A stretch of 64,000 nucleotides of DNA from Streptococcus urinalis 2285-97 (GTDB lineage: Bacteria > Bacillota > Bacilli > Lactobacillales > Streptococcaceae). The notes beneath the pieces are model-generated. The model saw only the letters and a list, made by a program, of their open reading frames with translations. It did not search any database and was not told the origin of the DNA. The stretch spans positions 572,001-636,000 of the forward strand of contig NZ_AEUZ02000001.1 of the NCBI RefSeq assembly GCF_000188055.2. The letters are read 5' to 3'. Below, piece after piece: positions 40,741-49,893 of the stretch (position 1 is its first letter; each line of letters starts with the position of its first letter). The position numbers were made by a program, and so were the translations under genes.

Positions 40741-41169
40741 TTGAAACGCAAATATTTAATTGCCAGTCACGGTAAATTTTCTAGTGGCTTAAAGAATTCA
40801 ATTGCTATATTAACTGGACAAGCAGAAAATATTGAAACTATTGATGCCTACATTGATGATTCAGATTTTAGCGATATTATTGAAGTATTTATTAAAAAGA
40901 TAGATATAAATGAGCAAGGTATTATTTTTACAGATTTATTTGGTGGTAGCGTTAATCAAAAGATCACAAGATTGTTATTAGCTGAGAGTAAAAAAAATAT
41001 AGTTTTGATTTCAAATGCAAATTTAGCAATAATATTAACTATTTTATTTCTGACACCTGACAGTAAATTAACTAACGAGATTATTGATAATGCTATTTCA
41101 GAATCAAATGTTACTAGAGTAGAAATTCAATCAATTGTAAATGATGATGAAGAAGACTTTTTGAGTTGA
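40741..41169 (+). CDS. PTS mannose-family EIIA component
   Basis: Cytosolic phosphocarrier that takes phosphate from HPr. 142 aa from TTG 40741 with AGGAGG 5-9 nt upstream; the upstream TTG at 40645 is rejected because the added 32 residues are not family-like and carry no RBS. Phosphorylated histidine is His 10 in ASHGKFSSG; FTDLFGGSVNQ near residue 68 is the second family motif. First gene of a IIA-IIB-IIC-IID operon. Substrate unknown. Confidence 0.92.
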   Translation: MKRKYLIASHGKFSSGLKNSIAILTGQAENIETIDAYIDDSDFSDIIEVFIKKIDINEQGIIFTDLFGGSVNQKITRLLLAESKKNIVLISNANLAIILTILFLTPDSKLTNEIIDNAISESNVTRVEIQSIVNDDEEDFLS

Positions 41170-41179
41170 AGGAGTTAAA

Positions 41180-41671
41180 ATGATTACGCAAATTAGAGTA
41201 GATGATCGATTAATACATGGGCAAGTTGCAGTTGTTTGGACAAAAGAACTAAATTCACCATTAATTGTTGTTGCTAATGATGAAGCTGCACAAAATGAAA
41301 TTACTCAAATGACTCTTAAGATGGCTGTACCTACTGGAATGAAATTACTGATCAGGTCTGTTGATGATGCTATTAAAGTATTCAATGATCAAAGAGCTGA
41401 AGGGAAGCGCATTTTTGTTATTGTAAATAGTGTAGCAGATGCCTATAAAATTGCAAAGAGTGTTCCATTGATCGAAGGAATTAATGTCGCTAATGTAGGA
41501 AGGTTTGATAAATCCGACCCATCTACAAAAATAAAAGTATCTTCTACCTTGCTTTTGAATCCAGAGGAATTTCAAGCTGCAAAAGATTTGACAAACTTAT
41601 CGAATATAGATTGTTATAGTCAGGTTTTGCCAAGTAATACAAAAGTTATATTAAGTGAAATAGTAAAATAG
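41180..41671 (+). CDS. PTS mannose-family EIIB component
   Basis: 163 aa. Active histidine 13 in RVDDRLIHGQVAVVW, the family signature, followed by VANDEAAQNEI. Passes phosphate from EIIA to the incoming sugar. RBS AAGGAG, 10 nt after EIIA. Confidence 0.95.
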   Translation: MITQIRVDDRLIHGQVAVVWTKELNSPLIVVANDEAAQNEITQMTLKMAVPTGMKLLIRSVDDAIKVFNDQRAEGKRIFVIVNSVADAYKIAKSVPLIEGINVANVGRFDKSDPSTKIKVSSTLLLNPEEFQAAKDLTNLSNIDCYSQVLPSNTKVILSEIVK

Positions 41672-41687
41672 ATAGGAAGAAAATAAT

Positions 41688-42500
41688 ATGTTAGTACCAG
41701 CTACTATGGCAGCATTAGCTGTCTTAATATGCTTTGGTGGAAATTACCTTACTGGCCAAAGTATGATGGAAAGACCACTTGTTGTTGGTTTAGTGACAGG
41801 CTTACTATTAGGAGATATAAAGGTTGGAATCCTGATGGGGGCATCTTTAGAAGCACTATTTTTAGGTAATGTTAATATTGGAGGTGTTATTGCGGCTGAG
41901 CCAGTAACTGCAACAGCTATGGCAACTACTTTTACAATTATTTCAAATATTGATCAAAAGGCGGCTATGACTCTAGCTGTACCAATAGGAATGTTAGCAG
42001 CATTCGTTGTCATGTTCTTGAAAAATGTTTTCATGAATTTATTTGCACCATTAGTAGATAAAGCTGCTGAAGAAAACAATCAAAATGCTATTGTTGCATT
42101 ACATTATGGAACATGGATTGTTTATTATCTGATAATTGCTTCAATATCTTTTATTGGTATTTTAGCTGGAAGTGGTCCAGTAAACTTATTTGTTCAGCAT
42201 ATTCCACAAAATTTGATGAATGGATTAAGCGCAGCAGGAGGATTGCTTCCTGCAGTAGGTTTTGCGATGTTAATGAAGTTACTTTGGTCTAATAAATTAG
42301 CTGTATTTTACTTACTTGGTTTTATTTTGACTGCTTATTTAAAACTACCTGCAGTCGCAGTCGCAGTTTTAGGTGTTGTTATCTGTGTGGTTTCCTCTCA
42401 ACGTGATCTTGAATTGGATAGTTTACTTAAATCTAAAGGCAAACAGTACAGCCCTACGCAAAATACTAAAGAGTCAGAAGAGGAGGACTTCTTTGCATGA
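41688..42500 (+). CDS. PTS mannose-family EIIC component
   Basis: 270-aa polytopic membrane subunit forming the sugar path with EIID. MERPLVVGLVTGLLLGDIKVGILMGASLEALFLG runs through residues about 26-60 and is typical of the Sor/Man EIIC fold. Its final codons overlap the EIID ATG by 4 nt (ATGA). Charged C-terminal tail. Confidence 0.94.
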   Translation: MLVPATMAALAVLICFGGNYLTGQSMMERPLVVGLVTGLLLGDIKVGILMGASLEALFLGNVNIGGVIAAEPVTATAMATTFTIISNIDQKAAMTLAVPIGMLAAFVVMFLKNVFMNLFAPLVDKAAEENNQNAIVALHYGTWIVYYLIIASISFIGILAGSGPVNLFVQHIPQNLMNGLSAAGGLLPAVGFAMLMKLLWSNKLAVFYLLGFILTAYLKLPAVAVAVLGVVICVVSSQRDLELDSLLKSKGKQYSPTQNTKESEEEDFFA

Positions 42501-43324
42501 AAACTCAGATGATCTTATCTAAAGATGATAAAAAAATGCTCAGATCTATGTTTTGGCGTTCATGGACAATGAATGCAAGTAGAACAGGAGCAACTCAATA
42601 TCATGCTATTGGTGTCATTTACACACTTTTACCAGCTATCAATAGATACTACAAAACAAAAGAAGATAGAGCACAAGCGATTATCAGACATACAACATGG
42701 TTTAATGCAACAATGCATATTAATAATTTTATTATGGGTTTAGTTGCATCGATGGAGAAGAAGAATAGCGAAGATAGCAATTTTGATCCTAGTTCAATTA
42801 CAGCTGTTAAAGCATCTCTAATGGGTCCCATTTCGGGTATAGGTGATTCATTCTTTTGGGGTATATTAAGAGTTATCGCCGCTGGTATTGGTATTTCAAT
42901 TGCTAATACTGGATCAGCTATGGGAGCTATTGTATTTTTATTGCTTTATAATATACCAGCCTTTCTCATTCACTATTATTCATTGTATGGTGGTTACTCA
43001 GTTGGAGCAGAGTTTATTAAGAAATTATATGAGTCTGGTAGTATCAAAATCATTACAAAGACTTCAAGTATGCTAGGATTGATGATGGTTGGATCTATGA
43101 CAGCATCAAATGTTAAGTTCAAAACTATTTTAAGTGTGGCTGCTAAAGGTGCTAAAGAATCAGCATCAATTCAAAGTTACTTAGATCAATTATTTATTGG
43201 TATTGTACCACTCACGGTAACATTTCTCGCATTTTGGCTATTAAGAAAAAAAGTTAATATTAACTGGATAATGTTTGGAATTATGCTTTTAGGGATTTTA
43301 TTTGGTTTGCTTGGAATTTGTTAA
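42497..43324 (+). CDS. PTS mannose-family EIID component
   Basis: 275 aa, cytosolic N-terminal part (MFWRSWTMNASRTGATQYHAIGVIYTLLPAI around residues 15-45) and C-terminal membrane helices; MGPISGIGDSFFWG near residue 112 is the family hallmark. The operon ends at the strong terminator overlapping its stop. No man-type accessory gene or sugar hydrolase is attached, so the sugar cannot be named. Confidence 0.94.
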   Translation: MKTQMILSKDDKKMLRSMFWRSWTMNASRTGATQYHAIGVIYTLLPAINRYYKTKEDRAQAIIRHTTWFNATMHINNFIMGLVASMEKKNSEDSNFDPSSITAVKASLMGPISGIGDSFFWGILRVIAAGIGISIANTGSAMGAIVFLLLYNIPAFLIHYYSLYGGYSVGAEFIKKLYESGSIKIITKTSSMLGLMMVGSMTASNVKFKTILSVAAKGAKESASIQSYLDQLFIGIVPLTVTFLAFWLLRKKVNINWIMFGIMLLGILFGLLGIC

Positions 43325-43353
43325 AAATAAGCTAATATAATTAGCTTATTTTT
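43323..43353 (+). terminator. intrinsic terminator after mannose-PTS operon
   Basis: 13-bp stem AAAAATAAGCTAA / TTAGCTTATTTTT with TATAA loop; separates the PTS from the sensor genes. Confidence 0.9.
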
Positions 43354-43383
43354 ATATAATAATTAATATTAAGTAAGGATATT

Positions 43384-43392
43384 TGCTATAAT
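43384..43392 (+). promoter_or_regulatory. extended -10 promoter of the sensor operon
   Basis: TGcTATAAT, 18 bp before the ATG of the histidine kinase; RBS GGAGGAG between. Confidence 0.65.
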
Positions 43393-43409
43393 AAATAAAA
43401 GGAGGAGAT

Positions 43410-45047
43410 ATGGGAGATAAATTTAAAGACCGTTTACAGAATGATATTAATCAAAATTTTAAACATCAATCTTTTATACTCTCAATCTCTCTTATTTTCT
43501 TATTTTTTATTTTTTCCTATGTACCTCAATATATTGGTGTTTCAAGAGATAAAGATTTTATTGTGAGGCAGTTTGAAACATTACTAATATCTAGTAAAAG
43601 AAGCTTAATAAAATTTAACACTAAAATCTTACCCTCATATATTAATTCAAAAATTGATAAAGAAGAGATGCTTCGACAGTATAATCTTTTAAATAGTCAT
43701 CACAAATGGAAAGCATCTATTTTTGTACTAGATAATCAAAAGAGAGTAATTTTTCAGTCTAATCAACTTTCTTCAACTAATCTAAATGTTTCTTTATTTA
43801 TACATTTTTTTACTGAAAAAGTAACTAATGAAAAAGTAAGTTATCGTTTTTATACAGATAGTGATAACCAAAGGTACCTAATTCTAGCTAAGAGAATTGA
43901 CATTAATAATTCAGATTCCCTGTGGTCATTACTTATTTATAATGGAATTGATTTCTCTGAAAATCTTCAGAATACCAATTCAAAATTTATGATATCAGAT
44001 GATTATGATCGTGTTTTTTCTACAACAGGAAATCAATTTTTGGAGCTTAGTAATTGGAGATTAAATCGTTCCGTACATTTTAAATGGCTAATTTTTTTCC
44101 ACCAAAACTTATATATTAATAAAAGTAAACTTATTAATCATCAATTTTATATTGATACTTATAGACCGGTAATTAATCCGATATTTATCTTTTCTGTAGC
44201 TTTAATGATGTCTTTTATAATTCTTTTAATATTAACCTACCGTTCCAAAAAATTGAGTTTACTAATTGCCAAAAGGAATGCTAGTATCATTGAAGAGTTT
44301 CAAAAAGAAATGGAAGCTATTTCAAAGGGAATAAAAGATGAATTATCTATTGATACGGGTGATGAATTTTCGTTTTTAGCTGGTGAGATAAATAAAATGT
44401 TAACAGAAGTGAGACAACTCAATTTAAAAACAGTTAATTTGAAAAAAGAAAGAATATTATTTGAGACAAAAATTTTAGAACTTCAATTCAATCCTCATTT
44501 TCTTTACAACACCCTAGAAACTATCTTAATTACAAGCCAGCTTGATGCAAAATTAACTGAAAAGATTGTTCTCGAATTAACTACGATACTTCGTTATAGT
44601 TTGAAATCTGAAGACGATAAAACTACCTTAGAAAATGACTTAACTATTATTCAATCTTATCTCAACATCACCAAAATTAGATTTGAGGATTTCACCTTTC
44701 AATTTGATATTGACGAGTCTCTCAAAAATCAAACAATACCTAAACTATTTTTATTACCACTTATAGAAAATGCTATCAAGTATGGTTTTAAATACAGACA
44801 TGATTTAAACATTCTATTACAAGTAAAAAAGATAGAAAAAGACATAGTTTTCTTAGTCATTGACAATGGACCAGGAATTAAAACATACAAAAAAGATAAA
44901 TTATTAAAAACGATTAATACATCTAGAAGCCATCATGGTTTATCTAATAGTTATAAGAGACTCACTTATTTTTTTGGTGAAGTTGAATTGATTATTGATA
45001 ACCTTAAAGATAAGACTATTATTGGATTTAAGATAAAGGGCAAGTGA
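43410..45047 (+). CDS. LytS/YesM-type sensor histidine kinase (HptS-like)
   Basis: 545 aa. TM1 about residues 22-44, an extracytoplasmic domain of about 210 residues, TM2 about 257-277, a HAMP-like linker and coiled coil, then the His_kinase domain with the phospho-acceptor His 363 in LQFNPHFLYNTLE. The ATPase has N-box IENAIKYGF and G1 DNGPGI, followed by HHGLSNSYKRL. The architecture and its neighbours (AraC-type regulator, solute-binding protein) match HptS of staphylococci and related sugar sensors. Signal unknown. The regulator starts 1 nt after the stop. Confidence 0.92.
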   Translation: MGDKFKDRLQNDINQNFKHQSFILSISLIFLFFIFSYVPQYIGVSRDKDFIVRQFETLLISSKRSLIKFNTKILPSYINSKIDKEEMLRQYNLLNSHHKWKASIFVLDNQKRVIFQSNQLSSTNLNVSLFIHFFTEKVTNEKVSYRFYTDSDNQRYLILAKRIDINNSDSLWSLLIYNGIDFSENLQNTNSKFMISDDYDRVFSTTGNQFLELSNWRLNRSVHFKWLIFFHQNLYINKSKLINHQFYIDTYRPVINPIFIFSVALMMSFIILLILTYRSKKLSLLIAKRNASIIEEFQKEMEAISKGIKDELSIDTGDEFSFLAGEINKMLTEVRQLNLKTVNLKKERILFETKILELQFNPHFLYNTLETILITSQLDAKLTEKIVLELTTILRYSLKSEDDKTTLENDLTIIQSYLNITKIRFEDFTFQFDIDESLKNQTIPKLFLLPLIENAIKYGFKYRHDLNILLQVKKIEKDIVFLVIDNGPGIKTYKKDKLLKTINTSRSHHGLSNSYKRLTYFFGEVELIIDNLKDKTIIGFKIKGK

Positions 45048-45048
45048 T

Positions 45049-45840
45049 ATGTATACACTATTAATAATAGAAGATGAACATCTTATTCGTAAATGGTTAC
45101 GGTATGCGATAGATTACGAGAGTTTAGATATTATTATTGTTGCTGAAGCAAGAGATGGTAAAGAAGGTTATGATGCAATCATAAAGTATAAACCTGATAT
45201 AGTACTGACTGATATCAATATGCCAGTTATGACAGCATTTGATATGTTCAAATCAACTAAAGCCATAAATTATCAAAAAATAATTCTTTCAGGTTATTCA
45301 GATTTTGAAAATGCAAGATTGGCTCTACGATATGGTGCAGTAGAGTTTTTAACAAAACCTATTAATAAGGATGAACTTTATTTCTGCTTGCAGGAAATGA
45401 TACAAAATCTCAAGGTTATTCAAAAAAATAGTGATCAACAATATTGGAATCTGAATCCTGTCGATAATAAACTTTCACCAGTAATTAATCAAATTACTAA
45501 TTGGATTCAAAAGCATTATGACCAAAAAATTATAATTAACGACATAGCTCGTGACCTAGGTTATAGCGAAAGTTATTTATATCAATTAATGAAAAAGCAT
45601 CTTAATATTACAATCAGTGATTATATTAATCAATATCGCATTTCAATGGCTATGAAATATCTCATAAATCAGCCAGATATATTAGTCTATCAACTTTCTG
45701 AAAAAGTAGGTATTGGTGATTATCGTTATTTTGATAGAGTTTTTAAAAAGTACGTAGGTTTAACCGTAAAAGACTTTAGACAAAGTATACAAAAAGGCAG
45801 TATTAAAGGAAAGGTAACATGTCAAAAAGAGGAATCATAA
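45049..45840 (+). CDS. AraC-type response regulator (HptR/YesN-like)
   Basis: 263 aa. Receiver domain with phospho-acceptor Asp 55 (VLTDINMPVM), acidic pocket IIEDEH, Lys in LTKPINKDEL; C-terminal AraC double HTH (about residues 155-255) with LGYSESYLYQLMKKHLNITISDYINQYR split across it and DYRYFDRVFKKYVGLTVKDFR. Partner of the upstream kinase. It likely activates the mannose-PTS promoter region at 40.63-40.70 kb and possibly its own operon. Overlaps the next gene by 22 nt. Confidence 0.93.
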   Translation: MYTLLIIEDEHLIRKWLRYAIDYESLDIIIVAEARDGKEGYDAIIKYKPDIVLTDINMPVMTAFDMFKSTKAINYQKIILSGYSDFENARLALRYGAVEFLTKPINKDELYFCLQEMIQNLKVIQKNSDQQYWNLNPVDNKLSPVINQITNWIQKHYDQKIIINDIARDLGYSESYLYQLMKKHLNITISDYINQYRISMAMKYLINQPDILVYQLSEKVGIGDYRYFDRVFKKYVGLTVKDFRQSIQKGSIKGKVTCQKEES

Positions 45841-46820
45841 GAACCATTTTACTGCTATTTGTTGTTTGCTCTTGTTTTTCACCTATTCATTTAGTTCATG
45901 CACTAGTGAAAAAGCAATTAATCATCTATAGCCCTAATAGTCAAACCATTTTATCCTCAATAATTCCAGCATTTGAAGAAAAGTATAATGTTAAAATTAC
46001 TGTTGTAAGAGGAAGTACTGGAGTGTTATTCCAAAAAATAAAGTCTGAAAAGTACTTTCCTAAAGCAGATCTTATGTTTGGAGGTAACGCAATTCAACTT
46101 GCCAGTCAAGAAGAACTCTTTCAACCTTTTGAGATAAAAAATAGGAATAAGTTATTAACAGAACCTGTTTCAAATAAAATAATACCTTATGCTTTGAATG
46201 GTACTGTTATAGTTGTTAATAAACAATTAACAAAACATCTCAATATTCAGGGCTATGAGGATTTATTGAAGTCAGATTTAAAAGGTAAAGTAGCATTTGG
46301 AAATCCTGAAATGTCTTCTAGTGCTTTCTCTCATTTAATTAATATGCTTTTTTTTCAAAGTAATAATCAAAAGATAATTTCTTGGGATTTTGTACAGCAA
46401 TTTTTAAAACAAAATAAAGGAATTAGAGAAGCGTCTTCCTCTGTTATTTATCAAGATGTGATTGAGGGAAAAATGGTTGCAGGATTGGTTTATGAAGATA
46501 TGCAATTTTCATCATATCATTCTAATATTTTGGAAATGGTGTATCCAAAAGAAGGTACTCTTTTCATGGCTTCATCAGTATCTATCGTCAAAGATGCACA
46601 GCATAAAAAATTGGCATCCTTATTTATTGACTTTTTATTATCAAAAAGAGTTCAAGAAAATTTTGTGACAACATCAACGAACAGACCAATTAGATCAGAT
46701 ATTAAAGAAAAAAATAATATAAAACCTTTTTCTAGCATTAAATCAATTAATATTGATAATAAAAAGATATTGAAAGAAAGAAAGAACATATATTTTACAA
46801 AAATACAAAAGATTAGTTAA
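45819..46820 (+). CDS. secreted solute-binding protein (HptA-like; Fe3+/AfuA-type fold)
   Basis: 333 aa. Signal peptide about residues 1-30, probably cut after LVHA; the cysteines are not in a lipobox. The mature part is a type II periplasmic-binding protein fold of the iron/phosphonate/hexose-phosphate group (LIIYSPNSQTILSSIIPAFEEKYNVKITVVRGSTG at the N-terminus; KADLMFGGN). No permease or ATPase follows, so it is probably a ligand receptor for the kinase rather than a transport protein. Iron binding cannot be ruled out. Its start lies inside the regulator gene, so the three are co-made. Confidence 0.85.
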   Translation: MSKRGIIRTILLLFVVCSCFSPIHLVHALVKKQLIIYSPNSQTILSSIIPAFEEKYNVKITVVRGSTGVLFQKIKSEKYFPKADLMFGGNAIQLASQEELFQPFEIKNRNKLLTEPVSNKIIPYALNGTVIVVNKQLTKHLNIQGYEDLLKSDLKGKVAFGNPEMSSSAFSHLINMLFFQSNNQKIISWDFVQQFLKQNKGIREASSSVIYQDVIEGKMVAGLVYEDMQFSSYHSNILEMVYPKEGTLFMASSVSIVKDAQHKKLASLFIDFLLSKRVQENFVTTSTNRPIRSDIKEKNNIKPFSSIKSINIDNKKILKERKNIYFTKIQKIS

Positions 46821-46868
46821 GAAAAGATAAAATCACATTAATATAATGATTGATGGTATAATTAAGGC

Positions 46869-47921
46869 ATGATTGCAATAGAAGAAATGAATAAATTGTC
46901 TAAAAAAAATTTAGATTTAGTAACAGTAATTTCGGGTGAGGATTTAGGACAATACAGTCAACTAAAAGAAACTTTTCTAAAACAAATCGCATTTAGTAGT
47001 GAAGATCTATCATATTCTTATTTTGATATGTCAGAAACTGAGTATGCTGATATTGAGATGGACTTGTTAAGTTTACCTTTCTTTGAAGAGCAAAAAATAA
47101 TTATATTAGATTTATTTTATGATTTAACAACCGATAAAAGACATTTTCTTGGTGAATCTGAGCTGAAACGTTTTGAGGCATATTTGGAAAAACCTTTGGA
47201 ATCAAATAGGGTAGTCATTTTTGCACCAGGAAAACTTGATGGAAAACGACGTATTGTTAAATTATTAAAAAGGGATGCAAGTCTCTATGAAGCTAATCCC
47301 TTAAAAGATGGAGAATTAAAACAGTACTTTCAAAAAGTGATTAAAGATAAAGGAATGATATTTGAAGATGATGCTTTTGAAAAATTATTAGTCAAATCAA
47401 ATTTTCAGTTTAATGATATTTCTAAAAATATTTTATTTTTAGAATCATTTGTTGGTCAAAAAAGAATAAGCCATTCAGATATTGACGAAGCAGTTCCTAA
47501 AAATTTACATGATAATTTATTTGATCTTAGTCAGTTCATTGTAAATGGAAAAGTTGATGAAGCAAATCAATTGGTTTCAGATTTAAGATTACAAAATGAA
47601 GATGATATCAAATTGATTTCTATTATGACTGGTCAATTTCGATTATATTTGCAAGTACAAATATTAAAAAATAAAGGAAAAACTCAACAACAAATGGTAA
47701 GTGAGCTTTCAGAATACTTTGGTAGAAAAGTTAATCCTTATCAAATAAAATATGCACTTAGAGATTCTAACAACTTGAGTATTTCATTTTTAAAATCAGC
47801 AATTATTCATTTAATAAAAATAGACTTTGACATCAAAAAAGGTGTCTACGAGAAACAATATCTTTTTGATATTACAATGTTAAAAATTGCAACCTTAGCA
47901 AAAAATGAGAAAGTTTATTAA
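46869..47921 (+). CDS. holA: DNA polymerase III delta subunit
   Basis: Clamp-loader subunit that opens the sliding clamp. 350 aa: N-terminal domain with VTVISGEDLGQYSQLKETF and LLSLPFFEEQKIIIL, then the family-typical VVIFAPGKLDGKRRIVK near 118 and the AAA lid and collar domains (GQFRLYLQVQILKNKG near residue 255). No clear Walker motif, as expected for delta. Intact. Confidence 0.93.
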   Translation: MIAIEEMNKLSKKNLDLVTVISGEDLGQYSQLKETFLKQIAFSSEDLSYSYFDMSETEYADIEMDLLSLPFFEEQKIIILDLFYDLTTDKRHFLGESELKRFEAYLEKPLESNRVVIFAPGKLDGKRRIVKLLKRDASLYEANPLKDGELKQYFQKVIKDKGMIFEDDAFEKLLVKSNFQFNDISKNILFLESFVGQKRISHSDIDEAVPKNLHDNLFDLSQFIVNGKVDEANQLVSDLRLQNEDDIKLISIMTGQFRLYLQVQILKNKGKTQQQMVSELSEYFGRKVNPYQIKYALRDSNNLSISFLKSAIIHLIKIDFDIKKGVYEKQYLFDITMLKIATLAKNEKVY

Positions 47922-47962
47922 AACCTTAACACTAATCAAATCATTTGAAAGCTCAAAAGTTT

Positions 47963-47971
47963 TGCGATAAT
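47963..47971 (+). promoter_or_regulatory. extended -10 promoter of sodA
   Basis: TGcGATAAT, 34 bp before the ATG; TTGAAA lies 15 bp upstream of it. Confidence 0.5.
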
Positions 47972-48004
47972 ATAAAGGTATAAAAACGAAAAGAGGAACG
48001 TATT

Positions 48005-48613
48005 ATGGCTATTACTTTACCAGAACTTCCATATGCATATGATGCATTAGAACCACAAATTGATGCAGAAACAATGACATTGCATCATGATAAACATCAT
48101 GCAACTTATGTTTCAAATGCAAATGCAGCACTTGAAAAACATCCAGAAATTGGAGAAGACTTAGAAAGCTTATTAGCAGATGTTGAGTCAATTCCATCAG
48201 ATATTCGCCAAGCTGTTATTAATAATGGTGGTGGTCACCTTAATCATGCTTTATTCTGGGAATTACTTTCACCAGAAAAAACAGAAATTACTGAAGATGT
48301 TTCTAAAGCTATTGATGAAGCTTTTGGTTCATTTGATGACTTTAAAGAAAAATTTACTGCAGCTGCTACAACTCGTTTCGGTTCAGGATGGGCATGGCTT
48401 GTAGTTAACAAAGAAGGTAAATTAGACATTATTTCAACAGCAAACCAAGATTCTCCGTTGCTGCAAGGATTAAAACCAATTTTGGCACTCGATGTTTGGG
48501 AACATGCTTACTATTTGAATTATCGTAATGTCCGTCCAAATTATATCAAAGCTTTCTTTGAAATTATTAATTGGAATAAAGTTGCAGAACTTTACAAATC
48601 AGCAATTGCTTAA
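48005..48613 (+). CDS. sodA: superoxide dismutase [Mn/Fe]
   Basis: Detoxifies superoxide in the cytosol. 202 aa; metal ligands His 27 ([10 protein letters not shown]), His near 81 ([12 protein letters not shown]), Asp and His in [17 protein letters not shown] near residues 163-167. [10 protein letters not shown] and the Gly/Gln pattern suggest a manganese-preferring streptococcal enzyme. RBS GAGGAA. Preferred codons. Confidence 0.97.
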   Translation: MAITLPELPYAYDALEPQIDAETMTLHHDKHHATYVSNANAALEKHPEIGEDLESLLADVESIPSDIRQAVINNGGGHLNHALFWELLSPEKTEITEDVSKAIDEAFGSFDDFKEKFTAAATTRFGSGWAWLVVNKEGKLDIISTANQDSPLLQGLKPILALDVWEHAYYLNYRNVRPNYIKAFFEIINWNKVAELYKSAIA

Positions 48614-48620
48614 AAAAATT

Positions 48621-48647
48621 AGCCAATCAAAGAAGATTGGCTTTTTT
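48621..48647 (+). terminator. intrinsic terminator after sodA
   Basis: AGCCAATC / GATTGGCT stem, AAAGAA loop, then Ts. Confidence 0.85.
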
Positions 48648-48677
48648 ATTTTCGAATAATATAGAGAAGGGAAAATA

Positions 48678-48715
48678 TATTACAGAAATATTTCTAAAGT
48701 ATTACAAATATTTCT
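48678..48715. repeat. tandem 22-bp-spaced elements upstream of serine hydrolase promoter
   Basis: TATTACAGAAATATTTCT (48678-48695) and TATTACAAATATTTCT (48700-48715), ending 8 bp before the -35. The first holds the 12-bp perfect palindrome AGAAATATTTCT. Read on the minus strand, TGTAAT half-sites recur every 22 bp with AGAAAT midway, like WalR/VicR boxes (TGTAAT-N5-TGTAAT) with a changed middle. Confidence 0.5.
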
Positions 48716-48723
48716 TTAATGTA

Positions 48724-48752
48724 TTGACAATGCCATAATGCTAGACTATAAT
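48724..48752 (+). promoter_or_regulatory. consensus promoter of serine hydrolase gene
   Basis: TTGACA (48724-48729), 17-bp spacer, TATAAT (48747-48752); perfect sigma-A consensus in both boxes. Confidence 0.85.
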
Positions 48753-48794
48753 AAAGATTAGAGATTAAGTATCAAAGGATTTGAGGAAGTAAAA

Positions 48795-49862
48795 GTGCAG
48801 AAAAGTCGTAAAAAGTTAATTTTAGGAATCTTAGTGTGTTTTATTTTAGGAATTCTTATCTTTTTTCTTTTTGCACTAATGAGTCAGTTTGTTAGTAAAC
48901 AAGATATAAAAAATAATACAGAAATAAATACCAAACAAAAGGTTGATAATAAATATCAAGGACAAAAAGCAAATCGTAAAATCTTTAAAAAAACAAAGGC
49001 TGAAAAAGAAGCTGTAATTCAAGCAGACTTGGATCGTATGAATGCTTTAGGTCTTTATTATGATTATGCTAATCTATCATTAGAAGATACAGTGAAAGCT
49101 TATTTATATGAGTTCGGAATTGACCATAGTCAAATTGCTTTCTCTTATGAGAATATAGAGACTGGTCAGACTGCTTCAACGAATGATACAGAAGCAATGA
49201 CTGCTGGAAGTACTTATAAATTGCCACTGAATATGCTAGTCGTTGATGAAGTAGCGAGGGGAAATTTAAATCTAACCGATCGTTATGATATTACAAACAC
49301 TAATTATGAAAATTTAGATGAACATAATGCTTACATGGCGCAATTTGACGGGATGATGTCAATACCTGATATGCAAGAATATTCACTTGTATACTCCGAA
49401 AATACTCCAGCGTATGCTTTAGGAGACCGATTAGGTGGTATGGATAAAGCCTATAAAAAATTAGGCCGTTATGGTAAGTCAAAGGCAGATATTAAGACAA
49501 TTCAAAGACAAGGAAATAAAACCACTAGTGATTACTACATTCAAGTTTTAAATTATTTGTGGAAACATAAGAAAAAGTATAAAGATATTCTTTATTATAT
49601 AGGCGAGTCATTTCCAGGAGAGTATTATAAGACTTATTTACCTGATATAACTATCTATCAAAAACCAGGTTATGTAAGAGAAGCTTTAAATATTGATGCT
49701 ATTGTAATGGAAAAAACGCCATATTTAATCGCACTGTACACTAGGAATTTAGGTGGCTCAGATGAAAATACTGAAGAGATTAATATTGCAGGTTACAATC
49801 AACTTGTAGCTCTAACTTATGTTATCAATGAATGGCATCGAGTTAACCAAAATAAAGTATAA
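48795..49862 (+). CDS. membrane-anchored serine hydrolase (beta-lactamase class A-like)
   Basis: 355 aa from GTG 48795 (GAGGAAG RBS). One N-terminal TM (about residues 9-31), a charged linker, and a domain with the class A fold: SxxK as STYK (near residue 136), SxN-like SEN in VYSENTPAYALG, and no clear KTG triad. It lies on the outer face. Such proteins in streptococci may be wall-acting or esterase-like; antibiotic hydrolysis is not implied. It has a consensus promoter and repeat elements upstream, so it is regulated separately from sodA. Confidence 0.8.
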   Translation: MQKSRKKLILGILVCFILGILIFFLFALMSQFVSKQDIKNNTEINTKQKVDNKYQGQKANRKIFKKTKAEKEAVIQADLDRMNALGLYYDYANLSLEDTVKAYLYEFGIDHSQIAFSYENIETGQTASTNDTEAMTAGSTYKLPLNMLVVDEVARGNLNLTDRYDITNTNYENLDEHNAYMAQFDGMMSIPDMQEYSLVYSENTPAYALGDRLGGMDKAYKKLGRYGKSKADIKTIQRQGNKTTSDYYIQVLNYLWKHKKKYKDILYYIGESFPGEYYKTYLPDITIYQKPGYVREALNIDAIVMEKTPYLIALYTRNLGGSDENTEEINIAGYNQLVALTYVINEWHRVNQNKV

Positions 49863-49893
49863 CAGACTAAGCATAAATACTTAGTCTGTTTTT
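49861..49893. terminator. bidirectional intrinsic terminator
   Basis: AACAGACTAAG / CTTAGTCTGTT stem with an 8-nt loop and Ts; serves the serine hydrolase (+) and the DUF3114-like gene (-). Confidence 0.88.

Noticed and set aside
48795-49862. Antibiotic beta-lactamase
   Set aside because: The fold is class A-like, but a clear KTG triad and Glu166 loop are missing and similar anchored proteins are standard in streptococci.
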